Positions 42,502-52,472 of a stretch of 64,000 bases of DNA are shown one piece after another. This DNA is from Hyphodiscus hymeniophilus (lineage: Eukaryota; Ascomycota; Leotiomycetes; Helotiales; Hyphodiscaceae), in the NCBI GenBank assembly GCA_016508695.1, contig VNKQ01000003.1, positions 930,001-994,000 of the forward strand, written 5' to 3'. The notes under the pieces are model-generated. The model saw only the letters and a list, made by a program, of their open reading frames with translations, was not told where the DNA came from and made no database searches. A program made the position numbers and the translations under genes. Each line of letters starts with the position of its first letter. Position 1 is the first letter of the stretch.

Positions 42502-43062
42502 ATGGACTCTAATAACTTCGACGATGTTCTTGGCTTGGAGGAGCGGTTCTATGACGAAGGATTTCAACAAGGAATGTCAGATGGAGTTAAAGCGGGGAGG
42601 ATAGAAGGACGAACGTTTGGGCTGGAGAAAGGCTTCGAGAAGTACCTCGAGACTGGACGACTCTATGGAAGATCGATAATCTGGGCGAACCGTACTACTC
42701 GGCTGCATCCAAGTCTGCCAGTCACCAGCGCCTTGGCCGATCAGCCTTCAGAGACTCAAACCGCCACATCATCACATGACAGTCCATCACCTCGACCTCT
42801 GAAGCTTCCTCATCTACCCGACAACGCACGACTTTCCAAGCATATCAAAACCCTTCACGCCCTGGCGGAGTGCGAAAGTCTGTCCACGGAAAACACCGAG
42901 GAAGCGGTGGCTGACTTCGATGATCGCTACAAGAGAGCCCACGCAAAAGCAAGAATTATCGAGCGGATGGTTGGAGAGACGAAGTCAAGTCAGGATGGGC
43001 AGGGGAAGAGCAGCGGCGATGGAAGCATTGAGGATGTTAGTGTTCTGAGTGCGAGGCATTGA
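42502..43062 (+). CDS. LTO1: Lto1/Yae1-family Fe-S maturation adaptor
   Basis: With Yae1, links the cytosolic iron-sulfur assembly machinery to the ABC protein Rli1 (ABCE1) needed for ribosome recycling. Intronless, 186 residues. Residues about 14-57 carry the deca-GX3 pattern of Lto1/Yae1, with glycines every four residues: GFQQGMSDGVKAGRIEGRTF then GLEKGFEKYLETGRLYG. The rest is a helical, partly disordered region (ARLSKHIKTLHALAECES). Yeast Lto1 relies on a C-terminal Trp to bind the targeting complex; this product ends SVLSARH with no Trp, so either an unseen last exon exists or that feature is lost. Length and N-terminus fit Lto1 better than Yae1. Confidence 0.83.
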   Translation: MDSNNFDDVLGLEERFYDEGFQQGMSDGVKAGRIEGRTFGLEKGFEKYLETGRLYGRSIIWANRTTRLHPSLPVTSALADQPSETQTATSSHDSPSPRPLKLPHLPDNARLSKHIKTLHALAECESLSTENTEEAVADFDDRYKRAHAKARIIERMVGETKSSQDGQGKSSGDGSIEDVSVLSARH

Positions 43063-44527
43063 GAGCAGTTGGGGGTGGTTCACGCATATTCATGATTGAA
43101 AAAGCCCAAATCTCAATCGATTTTAAGATACAGTTTAAGTTCATTTGAGTCTTGATCACTCACTAGGTCTGAAGAAAAACCCAACACTCCAAGTAGTGGT
43201 CTCGGAGTGCCAGAGATTACGCCAACAGTTCCCGAAAGGTACGTCACATGAGCAGGCAGAAGGATCACGAACAGCAGCAGCCAGAGTTACTCCCCCTCAA
43301 CAATACCAAATCACTCCTGACAGCATACCAGAAATGTCGCGAATGTCGGGAACACGTGAAGAAACGGAGAAATTCGAGACTGTAAGACGATTCACTGCAG
43401 CCGATAGAACAGAGGTTGCCCACATTGTTGCGGAAACATTGCCTTCCCTCAATGGCAACGGCAATGGAAATGGAGGCAGAAACATGAGAGAGCGAAGTGA
43501 AGGAAGTGGCTCAGTTCCAATGGATACGGACTTCACCGACATCGACATCGACATCGACATCGACATCGACATCGACATCGACATTGGCATCGACACTGGG
43601 AGTTGATATCGACACTTGGGGTTAACATTGACTTCAAATGTCGACAGTGGGATATACAAGACATTTTGCCTACTGGAAGAAAGAAGGTTTTGGGATTGCG
43701 GTCATGTCGAGATAATGAGTGAGAAGCTGGCGAGCGTACTATTCCCGTAAGCACAAAGTCCAGGAGGAAGAGCAGTGAAGTAGGGGTCGGGCAAGAGGTC
43801 AGGAGTTGTGAGCTCGAATTTGAGTTGCTTCATCGGCTACTAGGCTCTATCCCATGAGATCGATGAGTCCATGTAGACATCCTATGAGAACCCTGTGAGA
43901 GCCCTGTGAAACCCCTGTAAACAATCACGACTCAAGCCAACAATGACACCATTCTGCTCCTCTGGTTAAGTCGTGATCCAAAAGTACGATTTCATCTTCA
44001 GGAATGAGGACGAGCAAAATCCAATTCGCTCCTATTCTCTTCTGCATCGGAACAGGCTTTGTTCAAATGCACTTTGGTAGGAATAGGAATTCCATAGGGC
44101 GGAATGGCCACTCTGGGAAGCACCTCGCGAAACAGTCTCAGACCTATAGAGATAGTTTATCTCTTTTCAAACCATATTCTAGGCACTTCCATGTGCTTTC
44201 TGTCAGGCATGTTTAAAGTTCTGTTTCTAGTATCTATTCCATATCCTTGCTATAATTCTTGAATAGGTGATATGAACAAGAGTCATAGTGCAAGTAGAAG
44301 GATAACTTCAAGTTGGAAGCATGAAGAGTCGATAGCTGCGAAAGCACACAAGTTACCCATGAGTGTAAAACAACCGAAGATGAATTACTCAAATCTCCAT
44401 GAATTACTCCCATCTATCTGGTATATGTACACGACTCCACACTCCAGCTCCAATCTCTATTGGAATGTCCGGCAAGGATATCTGTAAACAAAATTAGCAT
44501 TCGTCTCGTAACAATTCAGGACGGGAC
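43063..44527. other. Intergenic with hexanucleotide repeat
   Basis: 1.47 kb. A frame at 43145-43606 starts with TTG and owes its end to the GACATC repeat; not called a gene. No RNA gene or domain seen in the remainder. Confidence 0.45.
43538..43585. repeat. (GACATC)8 microsatellite
   Basis: Seven perfect GACATC units and one GACATT; would encode alternating Asp-Ile if translated. Confidence 0.95.
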
Positions 44528-45216
44528 TCACTGTTCAGGATACGCATTCTCAGCCGTAAGATTATACTTATCCGCACCCGGCTTCAGACTCAGCCCGCTC
44601 GGCAACGGTGGCAGACCATCCTTCCCCAGCATCTCCAAAGCACCACCCTTGCCCGACTTGAAATACGCCGCAAGACCCGTCTCGCCTTCCTTCTTGAGCT
44701 CCATCAGTTCCTTCGTCCCCGCTTCACCAATCAGTTCCTTCCTGGGCGCGCTCTCAGAGCCCACAGTCAACAAGCCCACGACGTCGCCTTGAGACACGAC
44801 GGACAGACGAGGATAAGAGCGTCGAACATCGCGCTTCCAATATGGGTTATCGGCAATGTCACCGGCGGGGATGGTGACGGGGTCGACGAAGGAGAAGGGC
44901 TCGTTGGATCCGGGGGGTGGGTTGCGGAATTGAGGGTTCAATGGGACGCCGTTGGAACGGCTGGGATCGACGGCGAAGATGCGGCGGATAGTCTCCCATA
45001 TTCCTGTGGATTGGACTGTGTATTTCTAGCCATATCAATTAGATCATAACTATAGCTCTTGATATCGTAGAGCTGACGGCTGAGCGATTGTGGGTAGAGA
45101 GGGGCGGGGGTGAGGAGCTTGTCGGGAGGGTGAAGATTTTGGCTTGAACGAACCTTTCCGACTCCAATTACTCTGCTTCCGGCTTGTGCAGCTTTAGCAG
45201 CTACTTGTGAGGACAT
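44528..45216 (-). CDS. nuo-21.3a: Complex I 21.3 kDa accessory subunit
   Basis: Fungal accessory subunit of mitochondrial NADH:ubiquinone oxidoreductase (Neurospora nuo-21.3a; Yarrowia NUZM). Exons (minus) 45216-45154 and 45025-44528 (128 bp intron) give 186 residues. Characteristic segments: YTVQSTGIWETIRRIFAVDP, SNGVPLNPQFRNPPPG, DPVTIPAGDIADNPYWKRDV, RRSYPRLSVVSQGDVVGLL and GKDGLPPLPSG. The stop TGA overlaps a GTGAGT that looks like a donor, but the family ends at this point (ENAYP plus two residues). Start at MSSQVAAKAAQAG is preferred over an in-frame upstream start at 45309 because the family has short N-termini. The gene name follows from recollection of the Neurospora sequence. Confidence 0.87.
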
Positions 45217-45771
45217 CCTGAGGTCTCGATATGCAACGAGTTTCGAATTGACTCGTCGCGGAAGTGATGGCGTTCGAGGCGTATGAATTGGGAGGAGGTT
45301 CGTCGTCAATCTACAAAGCGGAAGTCGGATTTAGCTCCCGAGCTTTACCCGACATTGGGGAAAGAGCAATGAAGTGCGACATGATATGTGCATTAGAAGG
45401 GAGCACTCGCTTTTGAAGGGATATGTAGATTTGATATTCTGAATTCTGCTTGATAGACGGCTGAGCCTTTAATATTTTTAGCATCACTAATTCGATGTGA
45501 GGATATCAATTTTCACCACCGAGTGACGGTCGGATGTCTGAAGCCCATTCGTTGAAGAATCTGATTAATTGAAGGACATTGTTTGAAAGAATTGCCGATA
45601 TTGGGACTTTGATTTGGTTCTTAGAGATTGTGTCCATTTACTGCAAGAGTGTTTAGAACACAAGGAGAAGAGCTTCCGTGCATGTATGATACAATCCTTT
45701 CATACCATCTGACTCCTTTTAGGCGCTCCAACACCTTCCCATTTCATTCGTCCCGGAAGCGTCCTAAGTCT
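45217..45771. other. Intergenic between nuo-21.3a and DOT5 (same strand)
   Basis: 555 bp with the nuo-21.3a promoter and the DOT5 3' end. AT-rich at 45420-45500. No element assigned. Confidence 0.4.
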
Positions 45772-46772
45772 TCAAATCTCAGACTTGCCCTCGTTACTGT
45801 CTATCTTCTCGGCTGTATCAGCGACCTGGGCAGCAGTCTCAGCTTGAGCAACATCCTCCTTCGCCGCACCATTTGCACCATTCACGACTGGCTCCTGAGC
45901 AGCAGCTGCAGAACCGTATCCACCAGTAACCTTCTTAGCTGTCTCTAAAGTACCCGTGGGCGAGCCTGTTTTGAGGTCAGTATTGCTAATGAGGCACGGT
46001 GCAAGATTGGTCCAGATGTCTCTGCAGTGAAGGTATATAGGCATAGGAGCAAGTATCATTGCGGCATATGCATGCCTAAAGACTCAAAACTTCCAAGACA
46101 TGCGGACTGGGGAGTATCACAGATTAACTTACCTGGCTCGGCGGCGAGGATCTTTCCAGACTTGTCGATGACAAAAACACCTCGGGTAGTGCTGGCGGGA
46201 GCTTTCTTCAGGCCAATGGCGGAGATGAGAGTCGCACCAGGGTCACACAAGAGAGTGTAAGGAAGGTTTTTGTTTGTCTTGAAACTGGTGTTTGCCTTTG
46301 GAGAGTCTTTGGAGAGACCATAGACCGCGAATCCGGTGCCGGTGAAATCAGCATGAGCATCTCTAAAGCTACAGGCTTGAGTAGTGCCTAATAGAAGTCA
46401 GTTTCGGAAGGAAGAACACGCGTCACGCGCTGCGAAAATCACTACAAAAGTGAGAAGGTACTCACAACCGGGGGTGGACGCCTTTGGGTACGTGAAGAGA
46501 ACAACACCAGCAGTACTCTCGTCGACCAATTTCTGAAGAGTAGTTTTCAATCCGTCGTTGGTTTCGACTTCACCACCAAATCCGTCAAGGGTGATCGTCT
46601 GGCCAACAACAACTTGGGATGAAGAGCCATTGGTCTCGGCGGCCTTTGGACTACCAGTAACGGCTTCCTTAACCTTTGCGACAGCCTTTGCGACGGGGCC
46701 CTTCTTTTTCGCCGGAGGAGCTGTAGCAGGCTCGACGGCTGGCGCCTTTCTCTTTCTAAGCTCTGGAGGCAT
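45772..46772 (-). CDS. DOT5: Nuclear peroxiredoxin (BCP/Dot5 type)
   Basis: Thiol peroxidase of the AhpC/TSA BCP class, reducing hydroperoxides. Exons (minus) 46772-46466, 46387-46133 and 45965-45772 give 251 residues. The active site STPGCTTQACSFRD holds the peroxidatic Cys103 and resolving Cys108; intron 1 splits codon 103. Thioredoxin-fold marks: VVLFTYPKAS, FAVYGLSKDSP, LLCDPGATLISAIG and TRGVFVIDKSGKI. The N-terminus has basic clusters (LRKRKAP, PPAKKKG) that fit nuclear import, as in yeast Dot5. The C-terminal 60 residues are Ala/Gln/Glu-rich and low complexity, unusual for BCP enzymes but seen in filamentous fungi. Intron 2 is 167 bp. Confidence 0.87.
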
Positions 46773-48068
46773 TGTGTTGTTTGTTGAAGTTGAGGTTGAA
46801 TGATTTTCAAGATTGAGGCTTTGTTTTGGCAATGGGAATTGGTGATTGAGACTGGGCTAAATAGATCAGTATGTCGGAGTATATACGGCCCGTTCGATAG
46901 ACAGCAAGTGCACTTTCCCACGTGGTGACAAAGGACGGAATAGATGCGCAGAGTGAGGAGTTTGGATATGTATTGGGGAGTGTTGGCAGGATGGAGGAGA
47001 CATGGGATGGACGTTGAATTATAAATTCCTGAGCAATCTACGCATACTCAAAGCTACGCAGAGCTAGGTCAGGGGGTACAACATTGAACATTGGGGCACA
47101 GCAGCGCAGTGCAGGCTCTTGTATGATCGTCTCAGAGCGAGGGGGAGAGCTCTCGATGTGTTGGAAGTTGGAACTTGAAAGCAGAGCCCAAGGATCTTCC
47201 AGCGAATTGGGAGGTCTATCAACAGCCACGAATAGCTCTCGCTTGGTTTGTTTTGGAGTGGTATTTGCCGGGGAACTTGTAGCTTGGCTTGGAAACAACA
47301 TGGGACACGAGGGAAGCTATGGGTCAATTCGTAATTCAGCGGTGCTTGGTGCGTGTGCAGGCTTTTTGGAGCATGGGCCCTTATCCATATTGCGAACTTG
47401 CGACGGCAGGAATTTGGCAGTTTGTTGTTGTATTCATGGAGGAAGAGGCACTTATGGTAGCTTCGTATCCCAAGGTATCCAAAGGCATAGTCACAAAAGA
47501 TCCGGACCTCCAAGAATGAGCAGACAATAGTTCGGCAAAAGGACGCTCTCTCAGCTGCCAAGGTTTCCCATAAGTTCTCCATAAGATCGCACTGAAGATC
47601 TCGAATGATTGCGTCCTACGAAGTATAGAACAGGCTATCCTATCCTATCACCCTTCAACTGCTGCTGTATGAGGTATGAAGGGACTATGGCATCAAGCTT
47701 GAACGTGCATCCGATCCACAATGACGGATGATCGGTGGCTATCTCAGAGGAGGAAGAAAGCTCTTTGGCTGGGCCTACCGATGTAAGGACCCTTGCCAGT
47801 CGTCTAGTCCGCTCTGGTCTTAGCGTGGCGAAACTTTTGACCCTACCTTCCCGGACAATCCTCTTGGAGGCGATTGTACTTAAGCAAACATCCCTCACCA
47901 CCTACAGCAAAACATTACTTTGGTATCTGGTTCTGAAATACACGGCATTTCCATCCTAAAAACCCACAGTCTGCACATTATCTTGGGGCACTCGATACCC
48001 ACCATCGCCGCAACACGGACTTCTGCTGAAGAGCGACTAGCCTGCACACACGCACACACGCGATCACA
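46773..48068. promoter_or_regulatory. Divergent upstream region of DOT5 and UPS2
   Basis: 1.3 kb. CACGTG at 46919-46924, 147 bp upstream of DOT5. Frames such as 47064-47582 (minus) and 47084-47530 (plus) overlap each other and have no domains. Confidence 0.4.
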
Positions 48069-48692
48069 ATGAAGGTCTTCTCCAACGACTGCACCTTCAA
48101 TTACTCCTGGGAAGAAGTTTCGACTGGAAATTGGGTTAAATACTGCCCATGGAACGACCAATCCACCCACGTAATAGCCGTGGACACGCTATCACGGCAA
48201 GTTGATCCTAAGACCGGAATTGTATGCCACCCACCCTCCTCATCCTCAATCGAGGTTTTAACAGATTCCTAGCTACGCACAGAACGTCTGATTACCTGCA
48301 AACAAAGCGCTCCACAATGGCTTAACTCGCTCATGGGTAGCTCCGATGTTTCACTCGTCTTCGAGACCTCCTACGTTGATCTCGCATCGAAGAAAGTCAC
48401 TATGACGTCCTCGAACATGACCTGGTCGAACCTCCTCAGCGTACACGAGACTGTTGTTTATCAGCCACTATCAGAGAGACAAACACGATTCTCGCAAGAA
48501 GCAAAGATCACTGCTTTATGTGGCGGATGGCAAAAGGTCAAGAACGCCGTTGAGGAAGCAACGGTCTGCCGGTTCTCGGAGAATGCCCGCAAGGGCAAGG
48601 AGGGGTTTGAGTCTGTCCTTGAGATGAGTCGAAGGGTGTTCAGCGAGGAGAGACAGAAGGAGCAGAACCAGCGGAAGATGGTGGCGGCATAA
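48069..48692 (+). CDS. UPS2: PRELI/MSF1 lipid-transfer protein (Ups2 type)
   Basis: Intermembrane-space protein which, with Mdm35, carries phosphatidylserine between mitochondrial membranes for phosphatidylethanolamine synthesis. Exons 48069-48221 and 48273-48692 (51 bp intron) give 190 residues, all PRELI domain: MKVFSNDCTFNYSWEEVS, STHVIAVDTLSRQVDP, TERLITCKQSAPQWLNSLMG, NMTWSNLLSVHETVVYQP, RFSQEAKITA and RFSENARKGKEGFESVLE. The start matches yeast Ups2 (MKLFQNSYDFNYPW) without any extension, and it has no cleavable presequence, as expected for a small IMS protein. Ups1 is less likely because the N-terminal motif follows Ups2/Ups3. Ends in a bas­ic Gln-rich helix. Confidence 0.88.
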
Positions 48693-49085
48693 AAAGGGAA
48701 ATCCGAAGCCACATTTCCTTCGACTCATCACGACATACACGATTTGCTCGATTTAGCGTTTCATTTGAGCATTTGAAGACAACCGATTAGAGATTGGGTA
48801 TAAAAGTCCACTTTGGCGTTTCGGGGAGAGAGTAGAGGGAAGATACCGAAGACACGGATAGAGCGGCGTTTGGGTTCGAAGCATCACACCTGTGTACAAT
48901 TGCCCATACTTGCTTGATAGGCAGAGGGCATGGGGGCCATGAGAGTTGATCGATGGGATTGAGTAGAAGATGAGAATCGATGTTTGTATCTATCTCAACT
49001 ATTGCAAAGTCTGTTACCTCATTGTGACCTGAGAAATGTGATTCTCGAGTAACAGAGACCACTGAGGGCTTTCATCGCTCAAGGT
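48693..49085. other. Intergenic, convergent 3' ends
   Basis: 393 bp; nothing recognised. Confidence 0.4.
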
Positions 49086-49515
49086 TCATTGCTTCGTAGC
49101 CGATATAAGTTGGGCTTCACACTTTGCCCTGTATTTTTCAAGAACCCCCCTGAACTCCCCATTCAACTTCCCTTTCAACACGTCGTTCGATAACTGCCTA
49201 GCTTCTTCATATCTCCGGAAGAAGTACAATTCCTCAATAGCATGCAGAATCATCTGGCTCTCCGGCTTCGTTGGATCGTCGACAGGTAACTTGAGTGCCT
49301 TCCAGATCTATATGAGTATAAGCCTATTTTGACTACCAAAACCATGCTAATTGACAAACCTCGCCTTCCTCAATCTTGACCTTCCATTCCCTTCTCTGCC
49401 TCTGGAAATCCTCCTCGGACTGAAAGTCACGAGGCGTCTTCTCTGATTCGCTCACGGATTCATCAGAGCTGAGTTCGATATTGAAGAGACCGCCATCCTC
49501 GTCCTCCATATCCAT
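49086..49515 (-). CDS. Small unknown acidic/helical protein
   Basis: Exons (minus) 49515-49360 and 49307-49086 (52 bp intron, donor GTTTGT, acceptor ATATAG) give 125 residues. Not recognised. The first third is acidic and Ser-rich (MDMEDEDGGLFNIELSSDES); the second exon looks like a TPR-like helical pair (MILHAIEELYFFRRYEEARQ, LSNDVLKGKLNGEFRGVLEK). Splicing continuity and the helix pattern across the junction argue it is a real gene. A frame starting at 49660 (MTSKPAPDKPDKSFHFSKFD) lies upstream in another frame and may be a leader reading frame or part of a first exon I could not join. Faces YFH7 across 255 bp. Confidence 0.68.
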
Positions 49516-49770
49516 GCTCCTTCTCTTTCACACTTTCTGAGATCGAGACCCCGCAACTGGGTATCAAGGACCTCCTTTGCACCGAGGTTCCCCGCGAAAA
49601 ATCGAACTTGGAGAAATGAAAACTCTTATCGGGCTTATCAGGGGCGGGTTTTGATGTCACTGTGCAGCAAGCCGCGAGATCTTCCGAGATGCCGTCGATC
49701 GGTTCGAGCTTGAGAAGAGTCTCTTCTCAAGCTCCTTCGGAAACTGGATTACTAGAACTTGAGGGACACG

Positions 49771-50705
49771 ATGGAGGAACAGGTCAATAGATTGGTCGAG
49801 AAGACATGGGGTAATTACTACTCCAGATAGAGCTAGAATGTCAATTGCTCAAGTTGAGTGAATGACGAAGGCTTCAAGAGGAAATTTTGTATTCTTCCCA
49901 CCTAGACGTCTTGTCACAGATATGGGGAATTTAGAACTCCAACGCAGAGGCTGACAGTTCAGTCCAGCAAAGTTGCAGTCCATACAACCTTACGAGCGTC
50001 TCCTGATAGCAGTCTCCGGCATCCCAGGCTCAGGTATCTCCTTTCTACCCCTCCTGATCTTCATTCTTCTCCAGCTGAAACTCTTCAGGCAAGACAACAT
50101 TAGCAGCAACAGTCACCCAACGCCTGAACGCCATCTCCTCCGCCCTCCATGGCGAAGCCTCTATCGCCCCCATAGCGGGCTTCGTCCCTATGGATGGCTA
50201 CCACTACTACCGCTCCCAACTCGACGCCATGCCCAACCCAGCACACGCTCACGCCCGGCGCGGAGCAGCCTTCACATTCGACGGCCCAGCCTTCCTGTCC
50301 CTCGTGCGAAAAGTTCGAGAGCCCCTCACGGCCAGCTCCCCGACCCTCTTCGCGCCGTCCTTCGACCACGCGCTCAAGGACCCGATACAGAACGACATAG
50401 CCATCGAGCCCACCACGCGGATACTCGTCTTCGAGGGCAACTACTTGAGTCTGGGGAAGGGGACGTGGAAGGAGGCTGCGGAGCTGATGGATGAGCTGTG
50501 GTTCGTGGATGTGGGTTTCGAGACTGCGAGGAGGCGCTTGGTGCCGAGACATGTCAGGGCGGGCATTGCGGCGAATGAGGACGAGGCGAATAGGAGGGTT
50601 AGCGAGAATGATCTGCTCAATGGGGAGGAGATTGTTAGAGATAGGTTGGAGGTGCATGAGGTTGTTTTTAGTAGAGAGGATGAGGCTTGGAAGCCGGCTG
50701 CTTGA
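49771..50705 (+). CDS. YFH7: P-loop kinase, uridine kinase-like (Yfh7)
   Basis: Member of the phosphoribulokinase/uridine kinase family; yeast Yfh7 is an ATP-using kinase of unknown substrate. Exons 49771-49810, 49968-50033 and 50089-50705 give 240 residues. The P-loop GIPGSGKTT (31-39) is split by intron 2 after the second glycine. VPMDGYHYYRSQLDAMPNPA is the Walker B/substrate motif; RRGAAFTFDGPAF, RILVFEGNYLSL and DELWFVDVGFETARRRLVPR follow the family, ending with VSENDLLNGEEIV and the lid-like VRDRLEVHE. Intron 1 is 157 bp and exon 1 has only 13 codons; the phase fits but the exact acceptor (GTCCAG) is inferred. Bases 50100-50400 are very GC-rich compared with the rest of the window. Confidence 0.85.
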
Positions 50706-50872
50706 GGACTTGAGTTCGGACAGCCATGGAAACAGGATACACGTCCTTGGTAGTTGTGTTGAAGGATACCTCCTTATGCCGACACCTACTTGAACATGTC
50801 CAGTAGAGTTCAACATATTTGGTAGGCGAAAAATAGATCTTAAACGTGCGTTCATCAAGGGCATCATTGGTT

Positions 50873-52123
50873 CTATAAGTGAGCTAGAAGCGGGCTTTTC
50901 AACGTTTCTGCATCTCTGAGCAATCGTAGCACGTCCGAAACTAAGTATAAGCTTCCGGCAATGACAATCGGTCCTTTTGCTGCGGCAGTGACTGCCCAGC
51001 GCAAAGCAGCTGAGATATCTGTCCCAGCATCATACTGCTGGAGTACGTCAATCCCAGCAACTGTGGACGCAGCCAGTAAATCTTGTGAGTCCATAGACAA
51101 CACCCAAGGCATGCCATCGACAGGTCCAAATTGTACTGCTGCCACACAGTCTCCCTGATGCATCAGAGGTTTTAAAATCCCTTCAAGTTCCTTTCCCTGA
51201 GAGGCTGCGAGCACCCAGGTAATCCTCTGCCCGTCCTTCCGCAAATGTCTATCAACGTACGAGCCCAGAGCCTCTGCAGATTGACCGTTATGTGCGCCGT
51301 CGAGCAATACAGTCTCGCGCCGGCCCGTGAGACTTCTGACGTCAATCATTTGTTGGCGGCCCGGCCAGCTGATATTCTGGATCGCTGGTAGTAGTCGATG
51401 GAGTGGAGACTCAATCTTTGTGTACGCCAAATGGAACGCAGTGTATGCACATGCCAGATTTTGCCATTGATGAGGTTCGAAGTCTTCTTCAGAGAGTTCG
51501 TCCAGGAACGAAGACTCCGTCGAACTGAGCACAACTTCCGTCCCAATCTCCTTGGCGTAGTCTTCAACAACTTTTCGTACGGATGGAGGATTGCTTCTGT
51601 CCAGGACGCAGGGGACGCCTGGTCTCATGATACCCGCTTTCTCCCTAGCAATCTCCTCGATTGTATTTCCAAGAAATGATTGATGATCCAAACCGATCTT
51701 CGATATCACTGTCACTGCCTTCTGTCGCATCGCATTCGTCGCATCTATTCGGCCGCCCAATCCAACCTCTACGACTCCCAAATCTATTCTCTCTCTGGCA
51801 AATACTTCAAATGCTGTGGCTGTAAGTAGCTCAAACTCCGAAGCCTCAATCCCTTCGATCTGGTTCCTCTTCATCACCAAGTTCTCTGCTTCTCTGAACA
51901 CCGACTCGCGTACGGTCTGTTCGTTGATTGAGATGCAATCCCAGCGATCGATCAGATGGGGAGACGTAAATCGGCCACATCGTACACCGCTCGCATAAAG
52001 CATAGCAGACATATAGGCGCATATCGTTCCCTTCCCATTAGTACCTGCAACATGGATGGCTTTCCATGATTGAGGGGTGTGCTTGAGGAGGCGGCTGATG
52101 CGCCCCAATCCAAGCTCAATCAT
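50873..52123 (-). CDS. FOL3: Dihydrofolate synthase (Fol3)
   Basis: Joins glutamate to dihydropteroate to make dihydrofolate in folate synthesis. Intronless, 416 residues. Mur-ligase fold: MIELGLGRISRLL start, P-loop HVAGTNGKGT (24-33), RFTSPHLIDRWDCISIN, GVVEVGLGGRIDATNA, ISKIGLDHQSFLGNTIEEIA, EKAGIMRPGVP, and the C-terminal ETVLLDGAHNGQSAEALGSY. The product is shorter than folylpolyglutamate synthases (Met7 type) and starts like yeast Fol3, which supports dihydrofolate synthase rather than polyglutamation. No mitochondrial presequence. The gene converges on YFH7 with 167 bp between stops and diverges from the next gene. Confidence 0.93.
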   Translation of the reverse strand: MIELGLGRISRLLKHTPQSWKAIHVAGTNGKGTICAYMSAMLYASGVRCGRFTSPHLIDRWDCISINEQTVRESVFREAENLVMKRNQIEGIEASEFELLTATAFEVFARERIDLGVVEVGLGGRIDATNAMRQKAVTVISKIGLDHQSFLGNTIEEIAREKAGIMRPGVPCVLDRSNPPSVRKVVEDYAKEIGTEVVLSSTESSFLDELSEEDFEPHQWQNLACAYTAFHLAYTKIESPLHRLLPAIQNISWPGRQQMIDVRSLTGRRETVLLDGAHNGQSAEALGSYVDRHLRKDGQRITWVLAASQGKELEGILKPLMHQGDCVAAVQFGPVDGMPWVLSMDSQDLLAASTVAGIDVLQQYDAGTDISAALRWAVTAAAKGPIVIAGSLYLVSDVLRLLRDAETLKSPLLAHL

Positions 52124-52472
52124 CGTCTGAGCAGGAGATAAAGCATTGCTTGACGAAGCACATGTGATAAATCCGGATCAGGCTGGTGAAAAGCTCCAAA
52201 TCTCATAAGGGTGTTGTTGACTTTTAGCTGCCGTTTGTTGACGAAGTCGAGCGAGCGAGCGCCTCTCGATCTTTTTGGACAGGGGCTTCTTAGCGCAGAA
52301 ACGCTCTTATTCGCGACGGCGGACCTTCTTAAAGTCGAAAACAAACACTCATCAGGAATCACTTTTTGAAGTCATCGAAAGCTCATCGGAAATCGCACTA
52401 TCGTTGTCGCAACCTCTCTCTAATTACACTCCCCGACTTCCAGGGCTCCTTCATATCCCATCATCCACCGAA
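52124..52472. promoter_or_regulatory. Divergent upstream region of FOL3 and the 461-residue gene
   Basis: 349 bp between outward-facing starts; no element assigned. Confidence 0.35.

Noticed and set aside
45217..45309. N-terminal extension of the complex I 21.3 kDa subunit
   Set aside because: The family starts near MSSQVAAKA; the extra 31 residues look like leader sequence.
47038..47582. Overlapping frames upstream of UPS2
   Set aside because: Frames on both strands overlap each other, without domain or splice support.
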